Below are positions 47,476 through 55,561 of a stretch of 64,000 bases of DNA, one piece after another. A model generated the notes under the pieces. It was not told where the DNA came from. It made no database searches and was given only the letters and a program-made list of their open reading frames with translations. Numbering within the stretch: the first letter of the stretch is position 1; every line of letters starts with the position of its first letter. Source of the stretch: Nostoc sp. KVJ3 (GTDB lineage Bacteria > Cyanobacteriota > Cyanobacteriia > Cyanobacteriales > Nostocaceae); NCBI RefSeq assembly GCF_026127265.1, contig NZ_WWFG01000009.1:1-64000 (forward strand), written 5' to 3'. Made by a program: the position numbers and the translations under genes.

Positions 47476-48843
47476 CTATCGCACCTGTTTTATTAAAGAC
47501 AGCAAGTTTTTCAACTCTGGATAAGTTTCAACTTGATTTTGAAGTAACTGCTTCGCATCGCTTAGTTTAGAAACTTTCCTACCCAGATTGCCTTCTTTTT
47601 CTGCTCTAGCTGCTGCCTTTAATGCTAATTCTACTGGTTGTAAATCCTCAACTAAACTATCCTCACCCTGTTGTTCTGCTTTACCAATCCTATGCTTGAC
47701 CTGATTATAAATACTTTCTAAAGATATAACTGTTTCCGAAGTAGAAGATGACATAAACTTTTGCTTATACATATCTCTTCCAGCGTAGTCACCACTGACA
47801 TTGATCTTGGTTTTGTTGCCAAAGTGCTGACTAATATTACCAGATGAATTCAATATTGCGCCTTGTGAACCTTGAAGGTTGTATTGATCACGTCCAGCTA
47901 AATTAATATCCTGTGCTGCCTTAAACTCTCCACTTAAAATCTGCTGTAATGCTTTTTGGCTATCAATTGGCTCTACCTCACGCACTTCTCCACTCAAAGA
48001 TGGTGGACGATCTTCAAAGGTAAGTTCACCCTCTGGAACTTTACCCCGATGCAGCGATACAGCCATTATCCCAATGCCCTTGTGGATGGTCAGTTCTGGT
48101 TCTTGAACTAGGTTAAATTGACCAAAACGCTGCGCTACTTCTTCCTTAACTTTTGTAAAAACATAATCATAAAGGTCAAAAATGCTGATATACCCACGCC
48201 GATTGATAATATTCTTGCCTCGCAGTCCATCTGTTAATGCTTGAGCAAAAATAGTCATTGAGGCATTACGCACAAAGTAGGACTTTTGGGCTTCACGACA
48301 GGCGGTAATAATTACGCGTCCTTCACCTGTTCCTATCAATGCTTCTGAAGTTTGGTTAGGCAGACTTTGACTAGGTAGTTCCTCTGAAATACCGAGCGAA
48401 CCAGGAGAAATTTCGCCAGAATGACAAGCATTAAATATTAAAAGAACACGCTTTGCTTTAATTGCTTGAATTTTTTCAAGTAATGTTTTTTCGTGTATGC
48501 CGCTACCTGCTAAAACCTTACCATCTTTGATTTCTGTTTCATGGGTTGTTAGGTAATAGCCATCTTCACCATATTCTCCATGACCACTGTAGAAAAAGAA
48601 GAATGTGTCACTCTCCTTAAGAGTTTTAGCAAGTGTGTCGAAGGCAGCCTCAATATTATTGCGGGTTGCATCTGCATCATGTAACAGAGTTACCTGTTGT
48701 TCGAGATAGCCACAATAGCGGCTATTTTGTAGTACATCTGCGACTTCTTGGGCATCGTCAACTGTCAGAGACACATTCAGTTTTGGCGTATTCTGATATG
48801 AACCAACTCCGATCACTAGCGCATAACCGCTATCAAATGCCAT
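47476..48843 (-). CDS. Caspase-family (C14, metacaspase-like) protease with a C-terminal interaction motif
   Basis: 455 residues from MAFDSGYALVIGVG. That ATG has AAGGAG ten bases upstream, whereas an in-frame ATG 13 codons earlier has none. The caspase domain (about 1-240) has FFYSGHGEYG with catalytic His about 88 and LIFNACHSGEISP with catalytic Cys about 140. After a linker, residues about 310-365 contain INLAGRDQY, then ISQHFGN and GDYAGRDMYK, matching the VMAP N-terminus. The last 70 residues are a helical bundle. It is convergent with the cassette operon and is the probable death effector, cleaving proteins when the system fires. Confidence 0.92.
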   Translation of the reverse strand: MAFDSGYALVIGVGSYQNTPKLNVSLTVDDAQEVADVLQNSRYCGYLEQQVTLLHDADATRNNIEAAFDTLAKTLKESDTFFFFYSGHGEYGEDGYYLTTHETEIKDGKVLAGSGIHEKTLLEKIQAIKAKRVLLIFNACHSGEISPGSLGISEELPSQSLPNQTSEALIGTGEGRVIITACREAQKSYFVRNASMTIFAQALTDGLRGKNIINRRGYISIFDLYDYVFTKVKEEVAQRFGQFNLVQEPELTIHKGIGIMAVSLHRGKVPEGELTFEDRPPSLSGEVREVEPIDSQKALQQILSGEFKAAQDINLAGRDQYNLQGSQGAILNSSGNISQHFGNKTKINVSGDYAGRDMYKQKFMSSSTSETVISLESIYNQVKHRIGKAEQQGEDSLVEDLQPVELALKAAARAEKEGNLGRKVSKLSDAKQLLQNQVETYPELKNLLSLIKQVR

Positions 48844-49021
48844 ATAGTAAAACTCCTTATTTGAAGTGGTCTTCTGTGACACCGTATCATCTGTATACGA
48901 TAAAGTTATATAAATTCTGCTGCAATTTCTATCTAAAATAAAACTTTATTCATCTGATACACGTAAACTGGAAACTAAAACCGAGCCGGTTGACCAAAGA
49001 TCATCGTATCTTCTAGGAATA

Positions 49022-49798
49022 ATGCCAGTGTCAACTTCTGATCCTCCATGCCGCATTATCGCGCTGTTTAATCAGGCGGGTGGTGTCGCCAAATCGACAC
49101 TGACCCAAAACCTGGGATACCACCTAGCACGACGAAAACATCGCGTTCTCCTGATTGACCTAGACCCCCAAGCGTCCTTGACCAAATTCATGGGGTTAGT
49201 GCCATCTCAGTTACAAAAAACCGTTGCTGATGCCATTATCGATGAGCAGCCCTTACCGATTCATGAGGGCATTCACGGCATGGACTTGGTTCCAGCAAGC
49301 CGAGTCTTAAGTGGAGCCGAAATGCAGTTAGTCAGTGCTGCGATGCGCGAGTTGCGCCTTAAGGAAGCCATTGAATCTGTTCTAAATGAATACGACTTCA
49401 TTCTTATAGATTGTCCCCCCAGTTTAGGATTGCTTTCCTATATCGCCTTAGTCGCGGCCACACACGTACTCGTTCCCGTGGAAACCCATCTCAAAGCTTT
49501 CGAGGGAACCGACGAACTCTTACAAACTATCACCCACGTTAAAAATAAAGCCAACCGCAAAATCCAAATAGCAGGGTTTGTTCCTACGCGGTATGCCAAC
49601 CAGAACTCAGCCGATAAACGCGCATTAGCAGCTATCCAATCTCAACTTTCAGCTTGGGGTCGTATTTTCCCACCCATCCCCAGAGCTACCGCTTTTGTCG
49701 ATGCGTCAGAAGAACGTGCGCCCCTAGCAGTATTTGACCCGAAACATCCTGTAGTCGCTATTCTTGAAGAAATCGCCAAGGCTTTGGAGGCTTTATGA
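49022..49798 (+). CDS. parA: ParA partition ATPase
   Basis: 258 residues. The deviant Walker A box NQAGGVAKST (about 17-26) has the signature lysine of ParA/Soj ATPases. LLIDLDPQASLTKFMG (about 43-58) and DFILIDCPPSLGLLS (about 124-138) are the A' and Walker B motifs. It has no N-terminal HTH, so it is the short chromosome-like type. It drives plasmid copies apart together with ParB, whose gene overlaps by 4 bp. Divergent from the caspase gene; the 178-bp gap (48844-49021) must hold both promoters. Confidence 0.96.
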   Translation: MPVSTSDPPCRIIALFNQAGGVAKSTLTQNLGYHLARRKHRVLLIDLDPQASLTKFMGLVPSQLQKTVADAIIDEQPLPIHEGIHGMDLVPASRVLSGAEMQLVSAAMRELRLKEAIESVLNEYDFILIDCPPSLGLLSYIALVAATHVLVPVETHLKAFEGTDELLQTITHVKNKANRKIQIAGFVPTRYANQNSADKRALAAIQSQLSAWGRIFPPIPRATAFVDASEERAPLAVFDPKHPVVAILEEIAKALEAL

Positions 49799-50952
49799 TC
49801 CGACGCAAACAAACAGACAAACCCTTTGGGGGTCAAATTACAACTCCACCCCCTGCACCTTGGTTATCCTCCCCAGATGCCGAGTTGCCAGCCGCAACTG
49901 AAACTACTATCAAACTTTCAGATATAGTTCTGCCTCAACACCAGCCCAGACGATACTTTGACCCACAAGCATTAAAAGAATTAGTCTCGTCAGTCAAGCA
50001 GCATGGCATCCTCCAACCTCTGTTGGTGCGTCCACTAGGTGGAGGGAAATATGAATTAGTAGCAGGAGAACGACGTTATCGGGCAGGGCAGTCAGCAGAA
50101 CTTGAAGTCGCGCCTGTGGTTGTGCGTGAGCTATCAGATGACCAAGCGTTTCAGTTGGCTTTGATTGAAAACCTGCAACGAGAAGACCTTAACCCTGTTG
50201 AAGAAACTGAAGGGATATTGCATCTGTTGGCAATCCGGCTGCATTGTGATGTAGAAGCCGTCAAATCCTTGCTGTATCGAATGAAGAATGCTCACAGCAA
50301 AGGGGAGCAGCCGTCAAAATCCTCATTAAATGAATCTAGTAAAAACGTTTTTACTAACTCAGATAATCCACAAAATGAGGACAACATTTCTGACCATTTA
50401 GCCGAGAAAAATGAATCTAGTAAAAACGTTTTTCCTAACCCCGATAATCCACAAACTGGGGACAAGGTTTCTGACCATTTAGCCGATGAAACTGAATCTA
50501 GTAAAAACGTTTCTCCTAACCTAGATGAAGAACAATCAAACACGGTACAACAGGTGTTTGAGAGTTTGGGACTCATGAATTGGCTATCGTTCATTACCAC
50601 ACGCTTACCTTTGCTCAATCTGCCTGAAGAAATTTTAATGGCACTGAGAGAAGGCAAGCTGGAATACACCAAAGCACAAGTCTTGGCGCGGGTAAGAAAT
50701 AATGAAATCCGAAAAAAACTTTTATCCGAAGCGATCGCTAACGATTGGTCTTTAAGCCAAATCAAAGAAAAAATCACAGATTGGACTGATGATGAACAAA
50801 CATCCTCATCTAAAACAACTAACCAAATACCAGACCGCCTCCAAAATATCACCCAGCGCATTAAAAAGCGTCAGTTATGGAAAGAACCTAGAAAACAAAA
50901 GCAGCTAGTAAACCTTTTAAACAAGCTCGAAGCCTTACTAGGGGATGAGTGA
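49795..50952 (+). CDS. parB: ParB partition protein
   Basis: 385 residues. The ParB/Srx domain is at about 40-130, with QHQPRRYFDPQALKELVSSV, VAGERRYRAGQ (the box that binds CTP in this family) and ALIENLQREDLNPVEE. The usual HTH is followed by an unusual insert (about 175-250) of three imperfect repeats of ESSKNV(F/S)xN plus D-rich spacers. The C-terminus is basic. It should load on parS and activate ParA. Start overlaps the parA stop (ATGA). No parS was located. Confidence 0.95.
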   Translation: MIRRKQTDKPFGGQITTPPPAPWLSSPDAELPAATETTIKLSDIVLPQHQPRRYFDPQALKELVSSVKQHGILQPLLVRPLGGGKYELVAGERRYRAGQSAELEVAPVVVRELSDDQAFQLALIENLQREDLNPVEETEGILHLLAIRLHCDVEAVKSLLYRMKNAHSKGEQPSKSSLNESSKNVFTNSDNPQNEDNISDHLAEKNESSKNVFPNPDNPQTGDKVSDHLADETESSKNVSPNLDEEQSNTVQQVFESLGLMNWLSFITTRLPLLNLPEEILMALREGKLEYTKAQVLARVRNNEIRKKLLSEAIANDWSLSQIKEKITDWTDDEQTSSSKTTNQIPDRLQNITQRIKKRQLWKEPRKQKQLVNLLNKLEALLGDE

Positions 50953-50975
50953 CTTGGGGTAAATTGTCAGGTAAT

Positions 50976-50996
50976 CTCTACTTTTAGAGTCTTTTT
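50976..50996 (+). terminator. Weak terminator-like hairpin after parB
   Basis: CTCTA (50976-50980) pairs with TAGAG (50985-50989), extended by AGGTAA / TTACCT outside, with a T5 run at 50992-50996. It lies 24 bp past the parB stop. The short stem makes it a weak candidate. Confidence 0.35.
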
Positions 50997-51035
50997 ACCT
51001 TTGATTCATGATTGGGTGCGAGGGGAGAAACAGAG

Positions 51036-53933
51036 ATGGCGGAAGATTCACAGATTAGAGAATTACTCAAAGCTTGGTTAGATTACATCCATGTTGAAAA
51101 TTTGAGTAATGCCAAAGTAGAAGCTGACGATTCAGAACAACCGAACATCTGGGACTCTCTCGTAAATCTGGTAGGCGATAAATTATTAATAGACGAGTCT
51201 TTATTTAAAAAACTAAAGCAACCGTTTAAAAGTGCAAAGAACTTTGAGCAAACAAAATTACCATCCATTGCTGTAGCTTTCCCCCAGCTTTATATAGTTG
51301 AATCGAATCGCCGTCAATTTCGCCCGTTGTTCACCATCAACGTTTCGACAATATTCGAGGGTAATTATCGTAGTAGCGGATGGAATTTAACTGAGTACGA
51401 GTTTCAGCCTGTTATTCCTAATTTGATGCAGTGGTACGGGCTAGAGGAAGAAGCGGCTGAGTCCTTAGTCACAAGGGAAGGGTTGAAAGTTTTTCTCGAA
51501 ACTACTTTCAATCGTCCCTTTAAAACGCTACAAGATTTTATGGGACTGATTGAAATACCGCCGTTCCCCGTGCGGTCAAAACTTCTGCCTTATCTATTGG
51601 ATTTTGACTACGCTGCTTTTAATTACAACCTCAAAAAAGATTTTCAGAAAATTAGCGACCAGAATTACTTTCAGTGGTCAAGACCAGGACATCCGGCTTA
51701 CGAATATCTGTTTGGACAACCAAAAGCACCTCAACATGAAGTACTTTTTTTGGGTGCTTTTCCCAACTCACAGGCGGATGACTATCAAGCACTTGCTCTC
51801 AAACATTCTAAGGATCAACCTGTTACTGCTGTGATTGGGCCACCGGGGAATGGCAAGACCACACTGTTGTTACATAAGATAGCGCAGCAAGTGGTAGGTC
51901 GAGCAGTGGAATTAGCAACAACGGGTTCAGATAGAAGTAACCTAACTATGGTAACAAGCACTAACAAATTTGCTGTAAATAACGTTGAGAAAATCTTAGC
52001 CAGCAACCTTACGTCTGACCGTTTCTACCTATCAGGAGGCTCTAGGGATTTAGTTGAGAGCCAAGTGTTACCTAGTTTACAAGCTGCACTCGATTGGTTA
52101 GCCAAAGAAACATTTAAATTAGATGAATGGGAGTCAGCAAAGCAACAGTTGTTAGCTGGTGTTCAGCAAATAGAATCTCACCTGAAGCAAGACGAGCATG
52201 ATCTTCAACAGAAAAGTGCTGATGAGGAATTATTAGAGTCGCTATGCCGAGATATACAATTGCTTGACGAGGCGATAAAGACTTCTGCATTTAAATCTTC
52301 GTCACCATTAGAATTTGACCGCGACTACAATAAGTTCCCCCTAGAAGCTTACCAGCAGATAGGACAATATATTGACAGTGCTAGGCGTTCTTTGCCGTCT
52401 GAAGATTACAGGCAGAATAAGAGTAGAAATGACTTCTGGTTTGTCAAACTTTTGCGGACGATTAAACGATTCTGGCACTCGATAACCAAAACCAGCCCAC
52501 ATCATATTCTCAAACGCTTGCACAAACAGATAGAGATGCCTGTGTTAGCGACACTGGCCACCCCATTTCAATTTCAAATCCCACTAACAACTGAATCTCT
52601 CATCGCCGCCCAGCAGAGTATTGACCAGCTTATTGCAGAAGCATTGAACTGGCAGCAACAACAGAATGGTATTGACAGCACACAACAGCAGCTTGAGTCA
52701 AGAAAGCAGCAACTCAAAGACCTGATTACTCGCCGTTCTCAAATCGAAAACCGACTCGCCACTTATCCCCCCAAAGATTTTTACAGTCGCTTCTACACCG
52801 AATTGCACTCGCTGCAAGTAGAGTTATTTGAGTGGTCTTGGCAATTTCAGCAACAAGAAGCTCGACGGCGAAAAGATGAGGTGATAGCTTCCATAAGAAC
52901 TTACATTGCATTATTGAATGGCGAATGGGATGCTTACCGTCAGTTAAGTCATAATTGGAGAAACATTTATCGGGATATCAGCCTGTTATTTCCGGTGTTT
53001 CTTAGCACTTTGCACTCGATCCGCAATTTGTTACCCTATCCCGATAGTGGCTGTATTGATCAAGTAATTGTAGATGAAGCGGGTCAGATTCCACCGCATC
53101 AAGTTTTCCCCGTTTTAGTTAGGTGTAATCGGGCTTTGATTGTTGGCGATCCATTGCAATTGGAGCCGGTTGTTAATTTGAGCGACCAGAAGAAAGAGGA
53201 ATATCGTAGCAAGTCATTTCTAGAACAGGGTTTAACGGATGTAGATTATGACCGCTACAGCCCTACTGCATCCACAGCTTATCACCGAGCGGCTGGAGCA
53301 TCGGGACAACCCGGAGACATTGGTAATGGCATTATCCTTAAATATCATTACCGTTGTGTTCCAGTGATTGCTGATTTTTGCGATCGCTTGTGCAATTACG
53401 GCATGATCATCAAAACTGAACCAAAAGCTTCTCGGTTAGGTACTAACTTGATTGCTTGCGATGTGGAAGGGAAGCTGGAGAACAACGTTAATTGGGCAGA
53501 AGTTGATGCAGTAGAAGCGTTGATTGAGGAGTTGTTAGCGGCGGGTTATTGCTTAAATCCTACTGACTCTGACAACACAATTGGCGTGATTTCACCTTAC
53601 CGCCGTCAAGTAGATGCGCTGACTCAACGCTTAAAATCTCGTTGGTCAGATTTTTCCCCCAAGAGCGTTGGCACAGTTCACACGTTCCAAGGTGGTCAGA
53701 AGTCGGTGATAATTTTCTCGACTCGCCAATGCCAATCAACTGATAGCCTCTGGTTTATTAATCGGCGACCTAATTTGCTCAATGTTGCTGTCAGCAGGGC
53801 GCGAGAACTGTTTATTCTAGTGGGGAATTTGGGGCGAATTTCTGAAGGGGGGTATACTAGAGAGTTAGTGGAATATATTAAGCAATTTGGCGTTTGTGAT
53901 TATGACTCGCGCAGTGTAAACGGTCAGCGCTAG
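51036..53933 (+). CDS. Superfamily 1 (UPF1/DNA2-like) helicase
   Basis: 965 residues from MAEDSQIREL; an upstream ATG at 51012 is possible but less likely. About 260 N-terminal residues of unknown fold come first. Then motif I VIGPPGNGKTTLL near 267, motif Ia MVTSTNKFAVNNVE, a long coiled-coil insertion (about 365-640), motif II QVIVDEAGQIPPHQ near 679, motif III LIVGDPLQLEPV, motif IV IGVISPYRRQVDAL, motif V GTVHTFQGGQKSVII and motif VI NVAVSRARELFILVG. It unwinds nucleic acid using ATP. The plasmid partner is unknown; relatives occur in defence islands, and its place beside conflict genes fits that. Confidence 0.9.
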   Translation: MAEDSQIRELLKAWLDYIHVENLSNAKVEADDSEQPNIWDSLVNLVGDKLLIDESLFKKLKQPFKSAKNFEQTKLPSIAVAFPQLYIVESNRRQFRPLFTINVSTIFEGNYRSSGWNLTEYEFQPVIPNLMQWYGLEEEAAESLVTREGLKVFLETTFNRPFKTLQDFMGLIEIPPFPVRSKLLPYLLDFDYAAFNYNLKKDFQKISDQNYFQWSRPGHPAYEYLFGQPKAPQHEVLFLGAFPNSQADDYQALALKHSKDQPVTAVIGPPGNGKTTLLLHKIAQQVVGRAVELATTGSDRSNLTMVTSTNKFAVNNVEKILASNLTSDRFYLSGGSRDLVESQVLPSLQAALDWLAKETFKLDEWESAKQQLLAGVQQIESHLKQDEHDLQQKSADEELLESLCRDIQLLDEAIKTSAFKSSSPLEFDRDYNKFPLEAYQQIGQYIDSARRSLPSEDYRQNKSRNDFWFVKLLRTIKRFWHSITKTSPHHILKRLHKQIEMPVLATLATPFQFQIPLTTESLIAAQQSIDQLIAEALNWQQQQNGIDSTQQQLESRKQQLKDLITRRSQIENRLATYPPKDFYSRFYTELHSLQVELFEWSWQFQQQEARRRKDEVIASIRTYIALLNGEWDAYRQLSHNWRNIYRDISLLFPVFLSTLHSIRNLLPYPDSGCIDQVIVDEAGQIPPHQVFPVLVRCNRALIVGDPLQLEPVVNLSDQKKEEYRSKSFLEQGLTDVDYDRYSPTASTAYHRAAGASGQPGDIGNGIILKYHYRCVPVIADFCDRLCNYGMIIKTEPKASRLGTNLIACDVEGKLENNVNWAEVDAVEALIEELLAAGYCLNPTDSDNTIGVISPYRRQVDALTQRLKSRWSDFSPKSVGTVHTFQGGQKSVIIFSTRQCQSTDSLWFINRRPNLLNVAVSRARELFILVGNLGRISEGGYTRELVEYIKQFGVCDYDSRSVNGQR

Positions 53934-54095
53934 AAACATTGTCAGTCACTTCAAGAAACACTGTTAAGACTATGCCACAGCATTGAAAGGTTGAGCGGAT
54001 TTTTTCTGCTCAAAGATAGGTAGTATAACTCTAATAACTCATCTGAAAATCGGTTAAGATTTTGTAGACATAATAAATTGTGAGAAATCTTAACT

Positions 54096-55037
54096 ATGAG
54101 TAAGTGGTTGACACAAATTGGAGCGCATTCAATAGATTTTTCTTACTTAAATAAAAGTATACTTTACAAGATTTATCAGCGTGGTCAAATTAATTTTGAT
54201 TCTACAAAGCTTTATTTATTGTTAGGCGATATACATGGAAATATCAAAGCTGCGATTATACTCGCTATCAGGTTGCAAACTTTATTTAGTATACCACTGT
54301 GTGCTATTTTCCAAGTGGGAGATTTTGGATTTTGGCCTAGTGGAATTGCAGCTAAAAATGAAGATCCTTATTATAAAAAAGACGATTCATTCGATTTGTT
54401 TGAAATGAATCAATCTCTAGAGCATAGCCAATTTTTTTCAGTAGGAGCAGAAAAGTTAGAAATTATGAATGCTCCATTTTATTTTAGTCGAGGTAATCAT
54501 GAAGATTTTGAGCAGTTGAATTTGATATCAAAAGATAAGCTAACTGAAGTTTTTAGAGGAATCTATTTTATTCCTGACTACTTTAAGGGAATGCTTGAAG
54601 GCTTGAATGTTCTGGTTGTTGGTGGAATACTAACAGACTTAAAAAGAGGCAAGGGCAATAAAGCCAAACTTGAATTTAAAAAAGCTCAACAGAAGTTAAA
54701 GACAGATATACGGCGGTCTAATGCACAGTTACTTATTCAATTTGACTCAACTGGAGTTGACTTGCTTATTACCCATTCTGGACTGTCAAGTCGAGAACAT
54801 CGTGATGGTTCAAAGCAGTTAGAAACTTATTTGTTACATAGTAATATTTGCCTGCATTTTTATGGTCATCACCATAGATTTTCACTTGGAAATGTGGGTG
54901 CAAATACTCTAAGTATCGGTCTAAGGAATTTAGATATTGATGCCAAAGGTATGCTAAGACCAGGTAGTTTTGCTCTGATCGCTTGGAACGACCAGAGCAA
55001 TTTTGAGATTTATTCAGATTTTGCTGTAATAGCATGA
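54096..55037 (+). CDS. Calcineurin-like metallophosphoesterase
   Basis: 313 residues with all five metal-site blocks in order: LLLGDIHGN (about 43), FQVGDFGFWPSG, FSRGNHEDFE (about 130), LLITHSGLS (about 224) and HFYGHHHRFSLG (about 253). It should hydrolyse phosphate esters using two metals; the substrate is not shown. Starts 162 bp after the helicase stop. Its last 28 bases overlap the end of the convergent candidate immunity gene. It could be a housekeeping phosphatase, a nucleotidase of the neighbouring conflict genes, or one that reverses the kinase-like toxin; the last is speculation. Confidence 0.9.
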   Translation: MSKWLTQIGAHSIDFSYLNKSILYKIYQRGQINFDSTKLYLLLGDIHGNIKAAIILAIRLQTLFSIPLCAIFQVGDFGFWPSGIAAKNEDPYYKKDDSFDLFEMNQSLEHSQFFSVGAEKLEIMNAPFYFSRGNHEDFEQLNLISKDKLTEVFRGIYFIPDYFKGMLEGLNVLVVGGILTDLKRGKGNKAKLEFKKAQQKLKTDIRRSNAQLLIQFDSTGVDLLITHSGLSSREHRDGSKQLETYLLHSNICLHFYGHHHRFSLGNVGANTLSIGLRNLDIDAKGMLRPGSFALIAWNDQSNFEIYSDFAVIA

Positions 55038-55540
55038 TAGCGCAAATTCACATCCACTTCTTCAGGCATTAAAATCCAAGCCCCTGGTATTTTGTCAGCA
55101 GTTAAATAAGTACCGATACATAGAGATTTAGCATTAGGAAAGTTTAGTCTAAAACCACACATACTATAAAAACCATAATCTTCATTATCGCGGGAAATCA
55201 CTTCAATATCAGAAATAGGCTGAACCAGTAAAGATGCAAGCGAGTCTTGGCCTTCCATCCTCGGAAAAATTAAATATTTATAAGTAAATGCCTTGATGTT
55301 TTGATTAATTGGTTGACTTGGATCGCTAGCATCGAAAAGTAGAATATTTGCCATACCTTCATCTACATCAATATACAGTCGAGTACCACTATAAGTCTCC
55401 AGAAGTATAGAACCTAATTCTGTTCGCAATTCATCTTGAGGTTCTAAAGATGTTAAACGAGTTAGAAATTTTACCCGATCATTTATTATTCGATGCATAA
55501 GTTTCAGGTTGAAATCAAGATTTTTATTTGATGTAATCAT
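55010..55540 (-). CDS. Candidate immunity protein for the kinase-like polymorphic toxin
   Basis: 176 residues, starting 21 bp after the toxin stop on the same strand, with AGGGA before the ATG. The sequence is a mixed alpha/beta soluble protein with no signal peptide (RLYIDVDEGMANILLFDASD; IEVISRDNEDYGFYSMCGF; DKIPGAWILMPEEVDVNL). I do not recognise a named immunity family. The case is positional: a short, acidic, cytosolic product immediately after a toxin with a variable C-terminal domain is the classic immunity arrangement. Its end overlaps the convergent phosphoesterase by 28 bp. Confidence 0.65.
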   Translation of the reverse strand: MITSNKNLDFNLKLMHRIINDRVKFLTRLTSLEPQDELRTELGSILLETYSGTRLYIDVDEGMANILLFDASDPSQPINQNIKAFTYKYLIFPRMEGQDSLASLLVQPISDIEVISRDNEDYGFYSMCGFRLNFPNAKSLCIGTYLTADKIPGAWILMPEEVDVNLRYHAITAKSE

Positions 55541-55561
55541 ATATTTTCCCTAAGAAAATCA

